64,000 nt of DNA, from the NCBI RefSeq assembly GCF_009870125.1, contig NC_046679.1, positions 30,318,001 to 30,382,000 on the forward strand. The letters run 5' to 3'. The stretch is from Drosophila pseudoobscura. Taxonomy: Eukaryota; Arthropoda; Insecta; Diptera; Drosophilidae. The translations under genes and the position numbers were made by a program. Positions 25,401 through 33,672 of this stretch are shown here, piece by piece (the stretch's first letter is position 1; every line of letters starts with the position of its first letter). The notes beneath the pieces were generated by a model. The model saw only the letters and a program-made list of their open reading frames with translations. It was not told where the DNA came from and ran no database searches.

Positions 25401-27589
25401 TGAAATTAAACCCAAAGAATGATTGATGATTATTTTTGCAAAAACTTAATCCCTTAAATTCCTCCTCGTCATAAATACCAAAGAAATATTTACAAATATT
25501 GATTTACCACAAATGATATCCTATCCGAAATGTAATCCTATAGCTACGAACCGCACTGTAGTGCACTCTATGAGAGGAGCATGCGATTTTTATTATAAAT
25601 GCACTTCCCATTCGACTATCAATAAAACCGTACTCCCTCCCCCACTTGTCGGCACTTAAAGTATTAATTTGTTGAAGAGGGAGAGAGATGTTTATCCGCG
25701 GAATTGCAGATGCCACACAAACATACAACATTTAAGCATGCCATGCCACATTTAAAGTGCAGGTTATTTGGTTTATGGCTTTCGCGTTGATTGTACAATA
25801 TTTTCACCGCTCCGCTGCTTTCGATTCATTTTTGCCATTCGTCCCGGAGGCAATTTCAAATTGTTTATCAGCCTGCAGTCATCATACTATACTTGGGAAT
25901 ACGTGTGTACACGCATACGTACATACTTATATATTTCGTGCATTTTTCATTTCCTATTTAATGAAGGCGTTGAAATTTTCAGCAACCAAATGGTTGCTTT
26001 ACACTTCAGCGAGAGCCAAAAATCTGGCCATAAAAACATTTTTTGCAAATATGCAAATGTGTTCTGTGGGTTTACGGATAGGTTATTGGCGAAAAGTTCA
26101 ATATTTGCGCAGCCCATAGGATACAGTTTTTGGTAAAATTCGGCCCCATATAAGTTTTCCCCACAGGTCGTCGGTCCCTACAAGATTTTGATACGACTTA
26201 CAAAAATAATCCCTTTATCAATTTGCTTTACAATCTCTCCCGATTGATGTAAGTGATTGTAAGAGCTGCGATGTATTTAAATTGATAATGGATCTGTAAG
26301 GGTTAACCTTCTAACGTGTCCTCAAATGGTTACAATATTCCTTAACCTTCACGTGGCATCTGCTGGCAGAAGAGGCAAAATCAATTATACAATAAATTGA
26401 GGAATTCAATTTGCAGCCTTTTTGGCAATTTCCGTTCATAAATTAAAACGAATAAGAATGCCCGAACAAGAGTTACGACTAAGGGATGCCCTGCAATCAC
26501 TGCAGCACAAAAAGGTATATTATTTCCATGCGCTAGTACATTTTTTACGGCTCCACTATCTCCTTCCAAGCATATAGAAATAAGCTGATAATATATAAAG
26601 TAGAACAATGTACTGTAGTGCACTTGGCTTTTACATACCACCTCTGGTGACAAAGATACACGTCTATTCCCCCCAAATACCCATCATGAATATCAATGTC
26701 AGAGAGCGAGAGTGTGGGAGAAAAAGAGAGACACAGAGGGACGGCCAGCTGGAGTGTGAGAGCCAGAGCGGAGGCAACTGATTTCCAGGCAGAGACGTGA
26801 ATAATTTGCAAAGAGAATCTTTATGGCGTTTATAGCATTGATTGGAGGCACATTTATCAAATTTTCTGATTGAGGGACATTTGTATACCGATCCCGAACC
26901 CAAAAACTAAGAACCCTATGTGCTATAGACCGTAGTTTATGCAACAAACCAATAAAATCTTATCGACCATTTATTTTACAACTTGTTTGATTAAAGCATT
27001 GGTAACGCAAAAGAGAGGTGGAAGCGGGGGAGAGAAAGAGCGAGAGTGAGTCACTGCTCCGCCAACAATAATGCGAAATTGACAACGTGGCACCGGTGGC
27101 AGTGGCGGCGGCGTCAGCGGCGCTTAAACAAATTGAAAGTCGGATTCCACATGAATTTCACAGAAATTCAATGAGAAATATGGTTGAAGCCGAGAGAGGC
27201 CAATAAGTGAAAAGACGCTTACGTAGCCTCCAACTTGAAACTCATTACGTCACCTGGACAAGAGAGTAGCTAGCCCAAGAGAGAGAGAGAATGCGAGAGT
27301 GAGAGAGCGTGGCAGACAGCTAGCTCTGATAAGAAAAACATATTTTTGCGGTAAAATAAATGCACAAGAAAAAAAACAGAAAAGCAAAACCAACAGCAAC
27401 AACAAAGACTGACACGCGACAATGACGAGAGACACAGAGAGAGGGGGAGGGAGAGAGCGGGAGCGAGCACAAAATCGATTTGTCACAAAGTATTTTGCGG
27501 CTTTGCTTGTGTCATTTCAATATTTCAACTGGAAGATTTATGCATAAATTAGGTACTGAAATTAATACTCACAATTCTTTGATCTGCAT
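19418..27589 (-). CDS. vib: Vibrator, class I phosphatidylinositol transfer protein, 272 aa
   Basis: Coding exons in transcript order: 27589-27573 (only MQIKE plus two bases), 21154-21124, 21039-20928, 20846-20695, 20577-20500, 19977-19868, 19809-19630 and 19556-19418. They total 819 nt with all phases consistent. The protein matches PITP alpha/beta along its length: [36 protein letters not shown] (inositol-binding Thr and Lys), [31 protein letters not shown] and [11 protein letters not shown], ending RGMRADAD. PITPs exchange phosphatidylinositol and phosphatidylcholine between membranes; fly Vibrator is required for cytokinesis in male meiosis and in neuroblasts. The first exon has just 17 coding bases and is separated by a 6.4 kb intron. 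A second exon version at 20258-20178 could replace the fifth exon and would give 273 aa. Confidence 0.97.
20178..20258 (-). other. vib: Candidate mutually exclusive alternative exon of vib (81 nt)
   Basis: On the minus strand this 81-nt open segment has an acceptor (pyrimidine-rich, ending TAAG) and a consensus donor (GTGAGT), both at phase 0, the same phases as the exon at 20577-20500. Its 27 residues begin NPGYMDKNF and contain [11 protein letters not shown]. The other exon begins NPKFMKDAF and contains [10 protein letters not shown]. Both align with the PITP alpha segment [21 protein letters not shown]. Either exon therefore fits the protein, which indicates a tandem exon duplication with alternative use. 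Inclusion of both would also keep the frame. Confidence 0.8.
21155..27572 (-). other. vib: First intron of vib, 6.4 kb
   Basis: This interval is bounded by the 17-nt first coding exon and the exon at 21154. It contains many (GA)n/(CT)n tracts (for example near 24218-24235, 25255-25330, 26698-26730, 27276-27310 and 27425-27465) and a GTCACGCCAGA triplication at 25159-25191. I see no convincing nested gene. Several GAGAG clusters could bind GAGA factor, which is only an inference. Confidence 0.75.
25159..25191. repeat. Three tandem 11-bp units in vib intron 1
   Basis: The unit GTCACGCCAGA occurs three times in a row; the middle copy reads GTCACTCCAGA. Confidence 0.9.
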
Positions 27590-28807
27590 TTTTTCCAAAT
27601 TTGTATTTCACTTTTCGAAAACGCTGAGAGGGAGGGAGAGAGGAGAGAGAGAGCACAGAAATAAATTAAATTTGCATTTCTCTCTTTTCCATACATATTC
27701 AATTGGAACTATAAATAAATGCACTTGCACTCAAAGAGCAGCGCAGCCTTCAAACACGCATTTTATTCTATATTTAATTTATCTTAGCAACAAAACGGTT
27801 GCCTTGTGAGGGGTACACACCAGAAGAGGGTGCTCTTTTGTTTGGCTGCCAAAAAACTACAACATTTACTTTTCATTCACTTTTCAATACAATTTAAACG
27901 AGCGGCGTTTCAATTTCATTTAAGTTGGTTTTTTCTTGATTTTTTTAAAAAACACGAGTCATATGCCCCCACACACACGCTGACACACAACACGCACGCA
28001 CACAAACACACACAGTCGCAAATCAGTTGGTTTTGCGGCAAAATTTATTCATCAAAATGCAGACGTACAATATAACTGTTTAGATACCGTGTTTGCCTAA
28101 TCGCCGGAAAAACGTTGCGCGTCCGTACTATTAGTTATGTGTATTTTGTTGTTTTTGTTGTTGTCAAAATCATCAAATCCGCCCGCTGAGAAATTGCTGT
28201 GAAAAAACTTTGGGCTGAAAAGCACTACACGGTAACTACACATTTGCTACGTTTTGCTACATGATGGGAGGAAAAAGAGGGTATGGATAGCAGGCAAAAC
28301 GGCCCAGAAAAGGCTTCGCATGTAAGGTAAAATACACCCCTTTCCCGAATATACCTTGAATCAAAAAACCGATTTTGTCTTCAAGGTAAATTGTTCATCA
28401 AAACACGGCGGGGTGAGGTTCGTACGAACCTTGCAATTTCCCTTGGCTGTTTTTGCCTGTGTCCATACCCTTTTTTATAGGCTATTCAAAATTAAGACTC
28501 ATATTTTCGTTGCGGAGAGAGCAGCAGTGCGACGGTCTGACCCTCAGAAATATACCATAAATATACCGATGAAAAACTTAACCCACTTAACACTCCCTCT
28601 ATTTTAACCGCGCAAAATAATTCTGACTAGTTTCTGCAATCGTTGGACCCTATGCAAGTTTTTATACCCTACGTTGTCAGAGAAGCTTTTTTCGATTTTA
28701 ATGAAAAATACTATAATTTCAATAGCTTAAATATAAATTTTCCTGTTGTAGGATGGATAATGATGCGAAAATTCCCAAGGCTGGTCGTTTAAAACGATAT
28801 TCCCATT
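27590..28807. other. Upstream region of vib and 3' flank of the beta-like gene
   Basis: The right half includes one arm of an inverted repeat (28575-28621) and TATACCC-type sequence near 28660 like that in many degenerate fly transposons. The left part (27590 to about 28250) should contain the vib 5' UTR and promoter. A (CA)n-rich stretch lies at 27966-28015. No coding gene is seen. Confidence 0.5.
28575..28621 (+). repeat. Left arm of an inverted repeat flanking the two beta-like genes
   Basis: AACTTAACCCACTTAA (28575-28590) and AACCGCGCAAAATAAT (28606-28621) are found in reverse complement at 32301-32316 and 32249-32264. The spacing differs by an indel of about 20 bases. Confidence 0.85.
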
Positions 28808-30670
28808 TCAATAGAAAAGTGGTTCGTCTGTTGTATCGTGTTGTTCAATAGTGCTTAAGTCCTCGAAGTATGGATTGAATTCAGTCAATTCTGGAAGAAA
28901 TTCCTCTTCTACTGGTGGCTCCTCACCTACCGGATGCCCTGGAGTTGTTGTTCCTGTCACCTTCTTTGTTTTCGGACTCTCGGTCACCTTTCGCTTTTTT
29001 GGTTTCGGTGGGACTTCAGTGGGTTCGTTGGTTTTTTTTGGAGGGTGCGTCTCTATCTTTTGGTTCGTACCTTCCGTCACCTTTTGTTTTTTCGGAGTCC
29101 TTGTCGGTTTCTTTTGCTTCGAACTTGGTTTGACCTTCGGTTTTTTCCGGGCGGCCCGAGTAGTCGTCTCGTTCTCGTCTTCTTCCTCATCCTCCCAATC
29201 TTCCTCTTCTTCTGGGGTCACCGTCCCTGGATTTCTTTTCTGACTTTTTGTCACCGTTGCTTTTTTCGGATTCACTTTCTTTTGTTTCTGAGTTGACCGA
29301 GCTGTCGAATCTCTTGTGACATTTCTCTCTGGACGTTCCGTGACTTTCTTTTTATTCGGGCGCACCGTCAGTTTCTTTCCTTTCGGACTTGCCGTCACTT
29401 TCTTTTCTTTCGGGCTTTTGGGCGCCTTGTTTTTATTGGGTTTCTCTGTCTCATCTTCCTGATTATCGATCTCTTCATCTTCATCATCTTCTTCCTCCTC
29501 TTCCTCCGTATTCTCATCATCCTCTTCTTTAGAGTGCTGCGTGACTTTCTTTCTTTTCGGAACCGCCGTCACTTTCTTACTTTTCGGATTGGCTGTCACT
29601 TTCTGTTTTACTCGTTTCCGAGTAGTGGTCTCTTTTTCGTTTTCTTCCTCCGCATCGTCATCGTCTTCATCATCGTCATCGTCATCCTCCTCTTCCTGCT
29701 TTTTCGGACTTTCTGTAATTTTCTTGGCTTTCTTCGGTTTCTGAACGGCTTTGGTGGTCTTTCGGATATGCGGACGTGGAGCCCTTGGCTTAAACGGGAG
29801 CCTTCTAGATTCAGAGAAGTCCCTCGTCTGCGAATCTACCCGCATACGAAGCGAGAATTTGACGTTTCCCTTGCCGGGGATCTTCTCATCAACGGGCATG
29901 TTCTTCGCCCAGACCACACACTTGATACTGACCTCCTGGTTCTGGGGCATTTCCGTTAGCTTGAGGGCTACCATGCGCGTGACTCCCTTCATGTTGTTGG
30001 AGGCATCGTAGTAGGGACCCGGAATGTAGACAATTGTGGGCGACGCACCCTTCGTCACCTTACAAGTCAGCCAGATCCTGCTCTTGCCGCCATACTTGCC
30101 CAATATGTCGTCGAGTTCGTCGGGCGCACTGGATGGCAGATCATCGACGCTGTCGTACGTTTTGGGCGTAAAGCCGTACACTTTATTTATTTTGACGAAG
30201 ACGCAGGGAGTTTTTGCTGTACCGTATCCCCAGAGCGTATCCGGGTTGCACTCGTGGAAGAACGTAGCCGCATCGGCCGACAGGTTTTTCAGGGCATTGT
30301 CGATGGTGTCGGCTATCGGGTAGATTTTCTTCTCCAGATGAGTGTACCAGGATATTGTGGAGGTGTTGCTGGGCACAACGGACAGTCCCGGCGCTCCCTT
30401 CATCCACCTGGGATGATCCTTGGGTATAATCGCGTAGTGGAATATAATCAACCACGTTGCCACGAGGAAGAAAATCAAGAAGTATAGAAGGAGGTAGAAG
30501 CCAACGATCCTGAACCACGCCCAGGCCGTACGGCCAAACAATTGATTGTTGTCCAGGTCCAAGACCTTCTTTTGCCAGGGAATATCCCGCTTCTTGCGCG
30601 TTACCTCCTCTTGGCGGAAACGCTTTCGCACTTTGTAGTGCCCCGCAGGGATCATCAGGTCCTCGGGCAT
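28808..30670 (-). CDS. Na,K-ATPase beta-subunit-like protein with a long repetitive charged tail, 620 aa
   Basis: A single-exon ORF. Residues 1-52 form a basic cytoplasmic N-terminus that includes the family motif FGRTAWAWF. Residues about 53-80 form one membrane helix (FRIVGFYLLLYFLIFFLV). An ectodomain follows up to about residue 285 with the family block CNPDTLWGYG..PCVFVKINKVYGF and Cys141, 156, 203 and 251. These would form two of the three usual disulfides; the first pair is missing. From about residue 300 to the end the protein is a tail of KKVT-containing units (K[KR]xTxxPKxKKVT) alternating with Asp/Glu blocks. Beta subunits are single-pass type II glycoproteins that help the alpha subunit fold and reach the membrane, which puts this tail outside the cell. 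The paralogue at 31600 is 102 bp upstream. D. melanogaster CG5250 and CG11703 are the likely counterparts. Testis expression and loss of pump function are possible but not shown here. Confidence 0.9.
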   Translation of the reverse strand: MPEDLMIPAGHYKVRKRFRQEEVTRKKRDIPWQKKVLDLDNNQLFGRTAWAWFRIVGFYLLLYFLIFFLVATWLIIFHYAIIPKDHPRWMKGAPGLSVVPSNTSTISWYTHLEKKIYPIADTIDNALKNLSADAATFFHECNPDTLWGYGTAKTPCVFVKINKVYGFTPKTYDSVDDLPSSAPDELDDILGKYGGKSRIWLTCKVTKGASPTIVYIPGPYYDASNNMKGVTRMVALKLTEMPQNQEVSIKCVVWAKNMPVDEKIPGKGNVKFSLRMRVDSQTRDFSESRRLPFKPRAPRPHIRKTTKAVQKPKKAKKITESPKKQEEEDDDDDDEDDDDAEEENEKETTTRKRVKQKVTANPKSKKVTAVPKRKKVTQHSKEEDDENTEEEEEEDDEDEEIDNQEDETEKPNKNKAPKSPKEKKVTASPKGKKLTVRPNKKKVTERPERNVTRDSTARSTQKQKKVNPKKATVTKSQKRNPGTVTPEEEEDWEDEEEDENETTTRAARKKPKVKPSSKQKKPTRTPKKQKVTEGTNQKIETHPPKKTNEPTEVPPKPKKRKVTESPKTKKVTGTTTPGHPVGEEPPVEEEFLPELTEFNPYFEDLSTIEQHDTTDEPLFY

Positions 30671-30772
30671 TGTTCAGAGAGTTACAGTGTTTTTCTTGTT
30701 TGCTGTTTCTTAAATATGAATTTATAGATAGAACGTGTATGGCAGGCAGCATATATGTATGCCTACTATCAA

Positions 30773-31600
30773 TCAATTATCATGCATGTCTATTTCATCG
30801 TATAGAACGTCAAGTGTTTCAATGTGGGCGTTCGGATCCACTCTGTACATCACAAACTTCACGGTGGCATAGTCCAATGGGATGTTCCTAGCCCACACAG
30901 AGCACGTGACGTGGACATGCTTGTTCGGCGGAAGATTGTGAAACTTTACCCCAATGACCCGACGAAAGCCTGGCTCCTCATGGGTAACCCGCTCAGTCTC
31001 ATTTTCCGGGGTATCTGGATCGACATAAAAGTTTTCTCTGGTGAACAGGCCATCGGCATCGTAGTACATTTCGGGGACAAACGAGAGTGTCGTCTCTACA
31101 TTCTTGGTCACGAAATCGCAAGATGCCCAAATCTTATTCGAGCGTCTCTCGGGTGCGGTCTCCATCATATAGTGGCGCAAAGCCGAGGGCGCCGCATCGG
31201 GCAGGGAGCGGCGTTCGCTGTAGGTATCGGCCTCAAAGTTGAGGGCAAGGTTCAGCTTTAGTAGTACGCAGGGAGTATTCGACAGATAGCCCCAGGCGTG
31301 ATCCAAATTGCATCCCCTTAAGCGGTGTTCTCCCCTAAAGCCGTATTTGCTCACGAGATGATCAATCTGCTTCTGGAGGGTGTACGATGACTGCTCCTCA
31401 ATCTCGCCCCACATAATCACCTTCTCCAGGCCGACAATGCGTCCCAGAGGGGCTATGATCAGGCTGGGAGGCTTCGAAACGGTCGGCTGCTCGGCATTCA
31501 TTCGAAATTGCTGCAGAATCATCGCAAAAATAAACACAAAAATACAGAGGCACAAGCTGAACGCGAGGCCGTACAACATCAATTTGATAAAGCGGCACAT
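30773..31600 (-). CDS. Na,K-ATPase beta-subunit-like protein, 275 aa
   Basis: A single-exon ORF; an in-frame stop lies upstream of the ATG, so the start is the first Met. Residues 5-31 form one membrane helix. The cytoplasmic part is only about four residues, against some 30-40 in Nervana-type beta subunits. The ectodomain carries the family block CNLDHAWGYLSNTPCVLLKLNLAL (Cys97, Cys111) and a second cysteine pair (Cys161 in IWASC, Cys233 in VTCSVWARN). The first disulfide of canonical beta subunits is absent. The usual C-terminal beta strand is short. There is an NET glycosylation site at 200-202. The spacing of blocks matches the neighbouring 620-aa protein (IWxxC; VxCxVWAxNxP), so the two arose by tandem duplication. 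Whether it partners the sodium pump or has another role is unknown. Confidence 0.88.
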   Translation of the reverse strand: MCRFIKLMLYGLAFSLCLCIFVFIFAMILQQFRMNAEQPTVSKPPSLIIAPLGRIVGLEKVIMWGEIEEQSSYTLQKQIDHLVSKYGFRGEHRLRGCNLDHAWGYLSNTPCVLLKLNLALNFEADTYSERRSLPDAAPSALRHYMMETAPERRSNKIWASCDFVTKNVETTLSFVPEMYYDADGLFTRENFYVDPDTPENETERVTHEEPGFRRVIGVKFHNLPPNKHVHVTCSVWARNIPLDYATVKFVMYRVDPNAHIETLDVLYDEIDMHDN

Positions 31601-31701
31601 GGTGCGGGATGTCTTCTGTATCTTTTAGGCAAAGTGTTCTTTGAATGATTGTCCAGGGCTTGCTTGTAAAAATTTGAATTTGAAGCTTAAAATAAAACCG
31701 C

Positions 31702-31709
31702 TATCGATA
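31702..31709. promoter_or_regulatory. DRE (TATCGATA), DREF/BEAF-type site
   Basis: A perfect palindromic TATCGATA about 100 bp upstream of the beta-like ATG at 31600. Related CGATA or ATCGAT words follow at 31718-31724, 31760-31766 and 31777-31784. DREF and BEAF-32 bind such sites near divergent and housekeeping fly promoters. Confidence 0.65.
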
Positions 31710-32248
31710 GCGATATCGTAGATGACCAAAAAAACGCGTTAGCGTATGTTAGTGGTCATGTATCGATTGTACTATCTATCGATGGGGTCATTAAAACTTA
31801 GACACTATCTATCTTAAGCCTAAAAACAAGGAGATCTATCTACAATCTATCTACAGATTGCGCAACCCCTCTTTCCGTTGACACCAACACCTATCGAAAA
31901 ATGAACACACTTGCGTTGCATGATTTAACCTTTTTAGTTTAATCCTTTTTTTTATAAGCACTGAGATAAAACGGAGTCTCTCAGTTAACCTATCTTGAAG
32001 AAAACGTATTCATCAATTGTATAAAATTATGTGTTCAGAGCTGAAGCTCCTAGCTAGTTAGTAATATTAAACCGAATATCAAAATCGAGGAATATGATTT
32101 TCCAGCCTAAAGAGGCCCATTATCCCATTGTCGACCAGTGGGTATTTTAATACCCTCCACGAATATGATGAGTCTTGAAGATTCTTAGCACAGTTCAGGT
32201 GGAAAATATCATGGTCTTTTTGAAGTAAAAATGAAGGATATTATTAGT

Positions 32249-32316
32249 ATTATTTTGCGCGGTTTGGCTCAACTTGTTATCCTGTTTAAATAAAGGGGGC
32301 TTAAGTGGGTTAAGTT
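32249..32316 (-). repeat. Right arm of the inverted repeat flanking the beta-like genes
   Basis: The reverse complement matches 28575-28621 in two perfect 16-base blocks, with an extra segment of about 20 bases between them. It lies only some 60 bases upstream of the Gdown1 ATG. Confidence 0.85.
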
Positions 32317-32324
32317 CCCAAGTT

Positions 32325-32335
32325 CGGTCATACTA
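32325..32335 (+). promoter_or_regulatory. Ohler-1-like core promoter element of the Gdown1 gene
   Basis: CGGTCATACTA differs by one base from the fly core motif YGGTCACACTR and lies 43 bases before the ATG at 32378. This suits a TATA-less, broadly expressed gene. Confidence 0.45.
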
Positions 32336-32377
32336 AAACACGCTGCGCCCGCGAAAAAATTACCGAAAATTACGAAA

Positions 32378-33566
32378 ATGAGCCAAAATATTGTTGCTGC
32401 TCCACTTAATCGCATTCCAGGCACAAGCCAGGCCAAGGAGCAGCACAGCAAGGACCTGAAAACCCTCAGCTACGTGGAACTACTGGAAATCAGGGACAGG
32501 CAATCCAAATTTCTGTCGTTCAAGTAAGTTCTGGAACTAGCTGCGGCGCAGGCAAATTTAAGCAAATTATTGTTATTGTTGCCGCAGGAAGCGGCTCCTG
32601 CAGTTGCCGGACAAGGGCAGACGCCTCCAAGAGTCTTATGATAAATTGCTGGACGAGATTAGGAGGCGCGACGATGTCGAGGCAACGGCCCAAATGCTCA
32701 GCGAACTGAATATCGCATCCAAGGGCAAGATTGCCCTGAACAATCTCGAATGGAACGGCCGCGAGATTGTGGACGAAGGCGCCCATGTGGAGGATATACT
32801 GGACAGCGATGATGAGCTGGATCCATTGCGAATCATAGCGCAAGGCACAATGCACGAGAAAAGGGTCAAAGTGCTGCCTCCACCCGAGAGTCTAATTACG
32901 GCCGGTGATCTGGCCGACATAAACACGTTTAAGAAGACTGCCGACTCGCCAGACTCTGCTTTGGAAGGGCAGAGCGCTAGCAGTTCAATACCAGCGGAGT
33001 TCGTCGAGCTGGATGCCTGCCTAGTGGCAGCCAAGTATCCCCAAGAATCGCGTTCATATCCCCCCGTCGATCAGCATTCCCTCTACCTCATAGACATAAC
33101 AGAACCCAAGGAAAGGAGTGCGGGGCGGGAGAAATTCCGACCGTTCCGGACAACCATCTCCAATGTTCACGACCCCGATAAGGAGCGCATACGGAAGAAG
33201 GGCAAGCACTGGGAGATCACAGCAGCCACACCACCACTCATCCAATACAAGGAAACACAGATGGTTCCGCTGGCGGAGTCGGCTACCCTGCAGCTGGACT
33301 TTATGCAGAGGATCAGGGAACTAAGGATTCAGCAGGCAGAACAGCGTCTGTCCCAGCACCAGGCCACCAGACCACCCTCTGGCCTACATCTGCCGGAGGA
33401 GTCTGTGCTGAAGACCAAGGCATCTTTCAAGAATTATCGCAATCCCCAAGTGGATTATCTGATTGAGGGCAAGCAAAAGCCCAGCGAGCAGAATGAAGTG
33501 CATGATCCCACGAGTCTCGACAGGGGAGCATCCTCTAGTGGCATACATTACACGGTCTACGAGTAA
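32378..33566 (+). CDS. Gdown1/POLR2M (GRINL1A)-like RNA polymerase II regulator, 374 aa
   Basis: Two exons, 32378-32523 and 32588-33566, join at phase 2 and total 1125 nt. The N-terminus carries the family signature: LSYVELLEIRDRQSKFL, then, across the splice junction, KRLLQLPDKGRRLQESYDKL. This compares with the RSLVELREMLKRQERLL and KLPDKGKKI of human Gdown1. The central part is acidic and disordered; the C-terminal half contains a basic stretch (KERIRKKGKHWEITAATPPL) and a helical QLDFMQRIRELRIQQAEQRL segment comparable to the human HLDDITAARLLPL..LQKQQKQNYEEMQ region. Gdown1 binds RNA polymerase II, blocks TFIIF binding and makes transcription Mediator-dependent. The fly protein is identified from motifs only. 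The start ATG gives MSQNIVAAPLNRIPG and has an AAAATG context. Its stop is 106 bp from the unc79 stop on the other strand. Confidence 0.85.
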
Positions 33567-33613
33567 CTCCCTCGCCCTATTCCTGGCCAGCTTTTCGTTA
33601 ACACTGTGAATAA

Positions 33614-33619
33614 TTTATT
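33614..33619 (-). terminator. unc79: Polyadenylation signal of unc79
   Basis: AATAAA on the minus strand, 53 bases after the unc79 stop codon and inside the 106-bp gap to Gdown1. The 3' ends of the two convergent genes must therefore abut or overlap. Confidence 0.6.
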
Positions 33620-33672
33620 TGTGTAGGCAACAACAGATAGTGGATAAGATTATATACGATTATAACACCATT

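Larger units (their letters stand above)
31601..32377. other. Divergent intergenic region between the beta-like gene and Gdown1
   Basis: This holds a DRE (31702-31709), DRE-like TATCGATG at 31777-31784, a short inverted repeat GTGGGTATT/AATACCC at 32138-32155, the right arm of the longer inverted repeat (32249-32316), and an Ohler-1-like promoter motif (32325-32335) close to the Gdown1 start. No coding gene is seen. Confidence 0.6.

Noticed and set aside
28851-29959. Several open frames antisense to the charged tail of the beta-like gene
   Set aside because: Phe/Ser/Leu-rich shadows of the Lys/Glu/Asp codons on the other strand.
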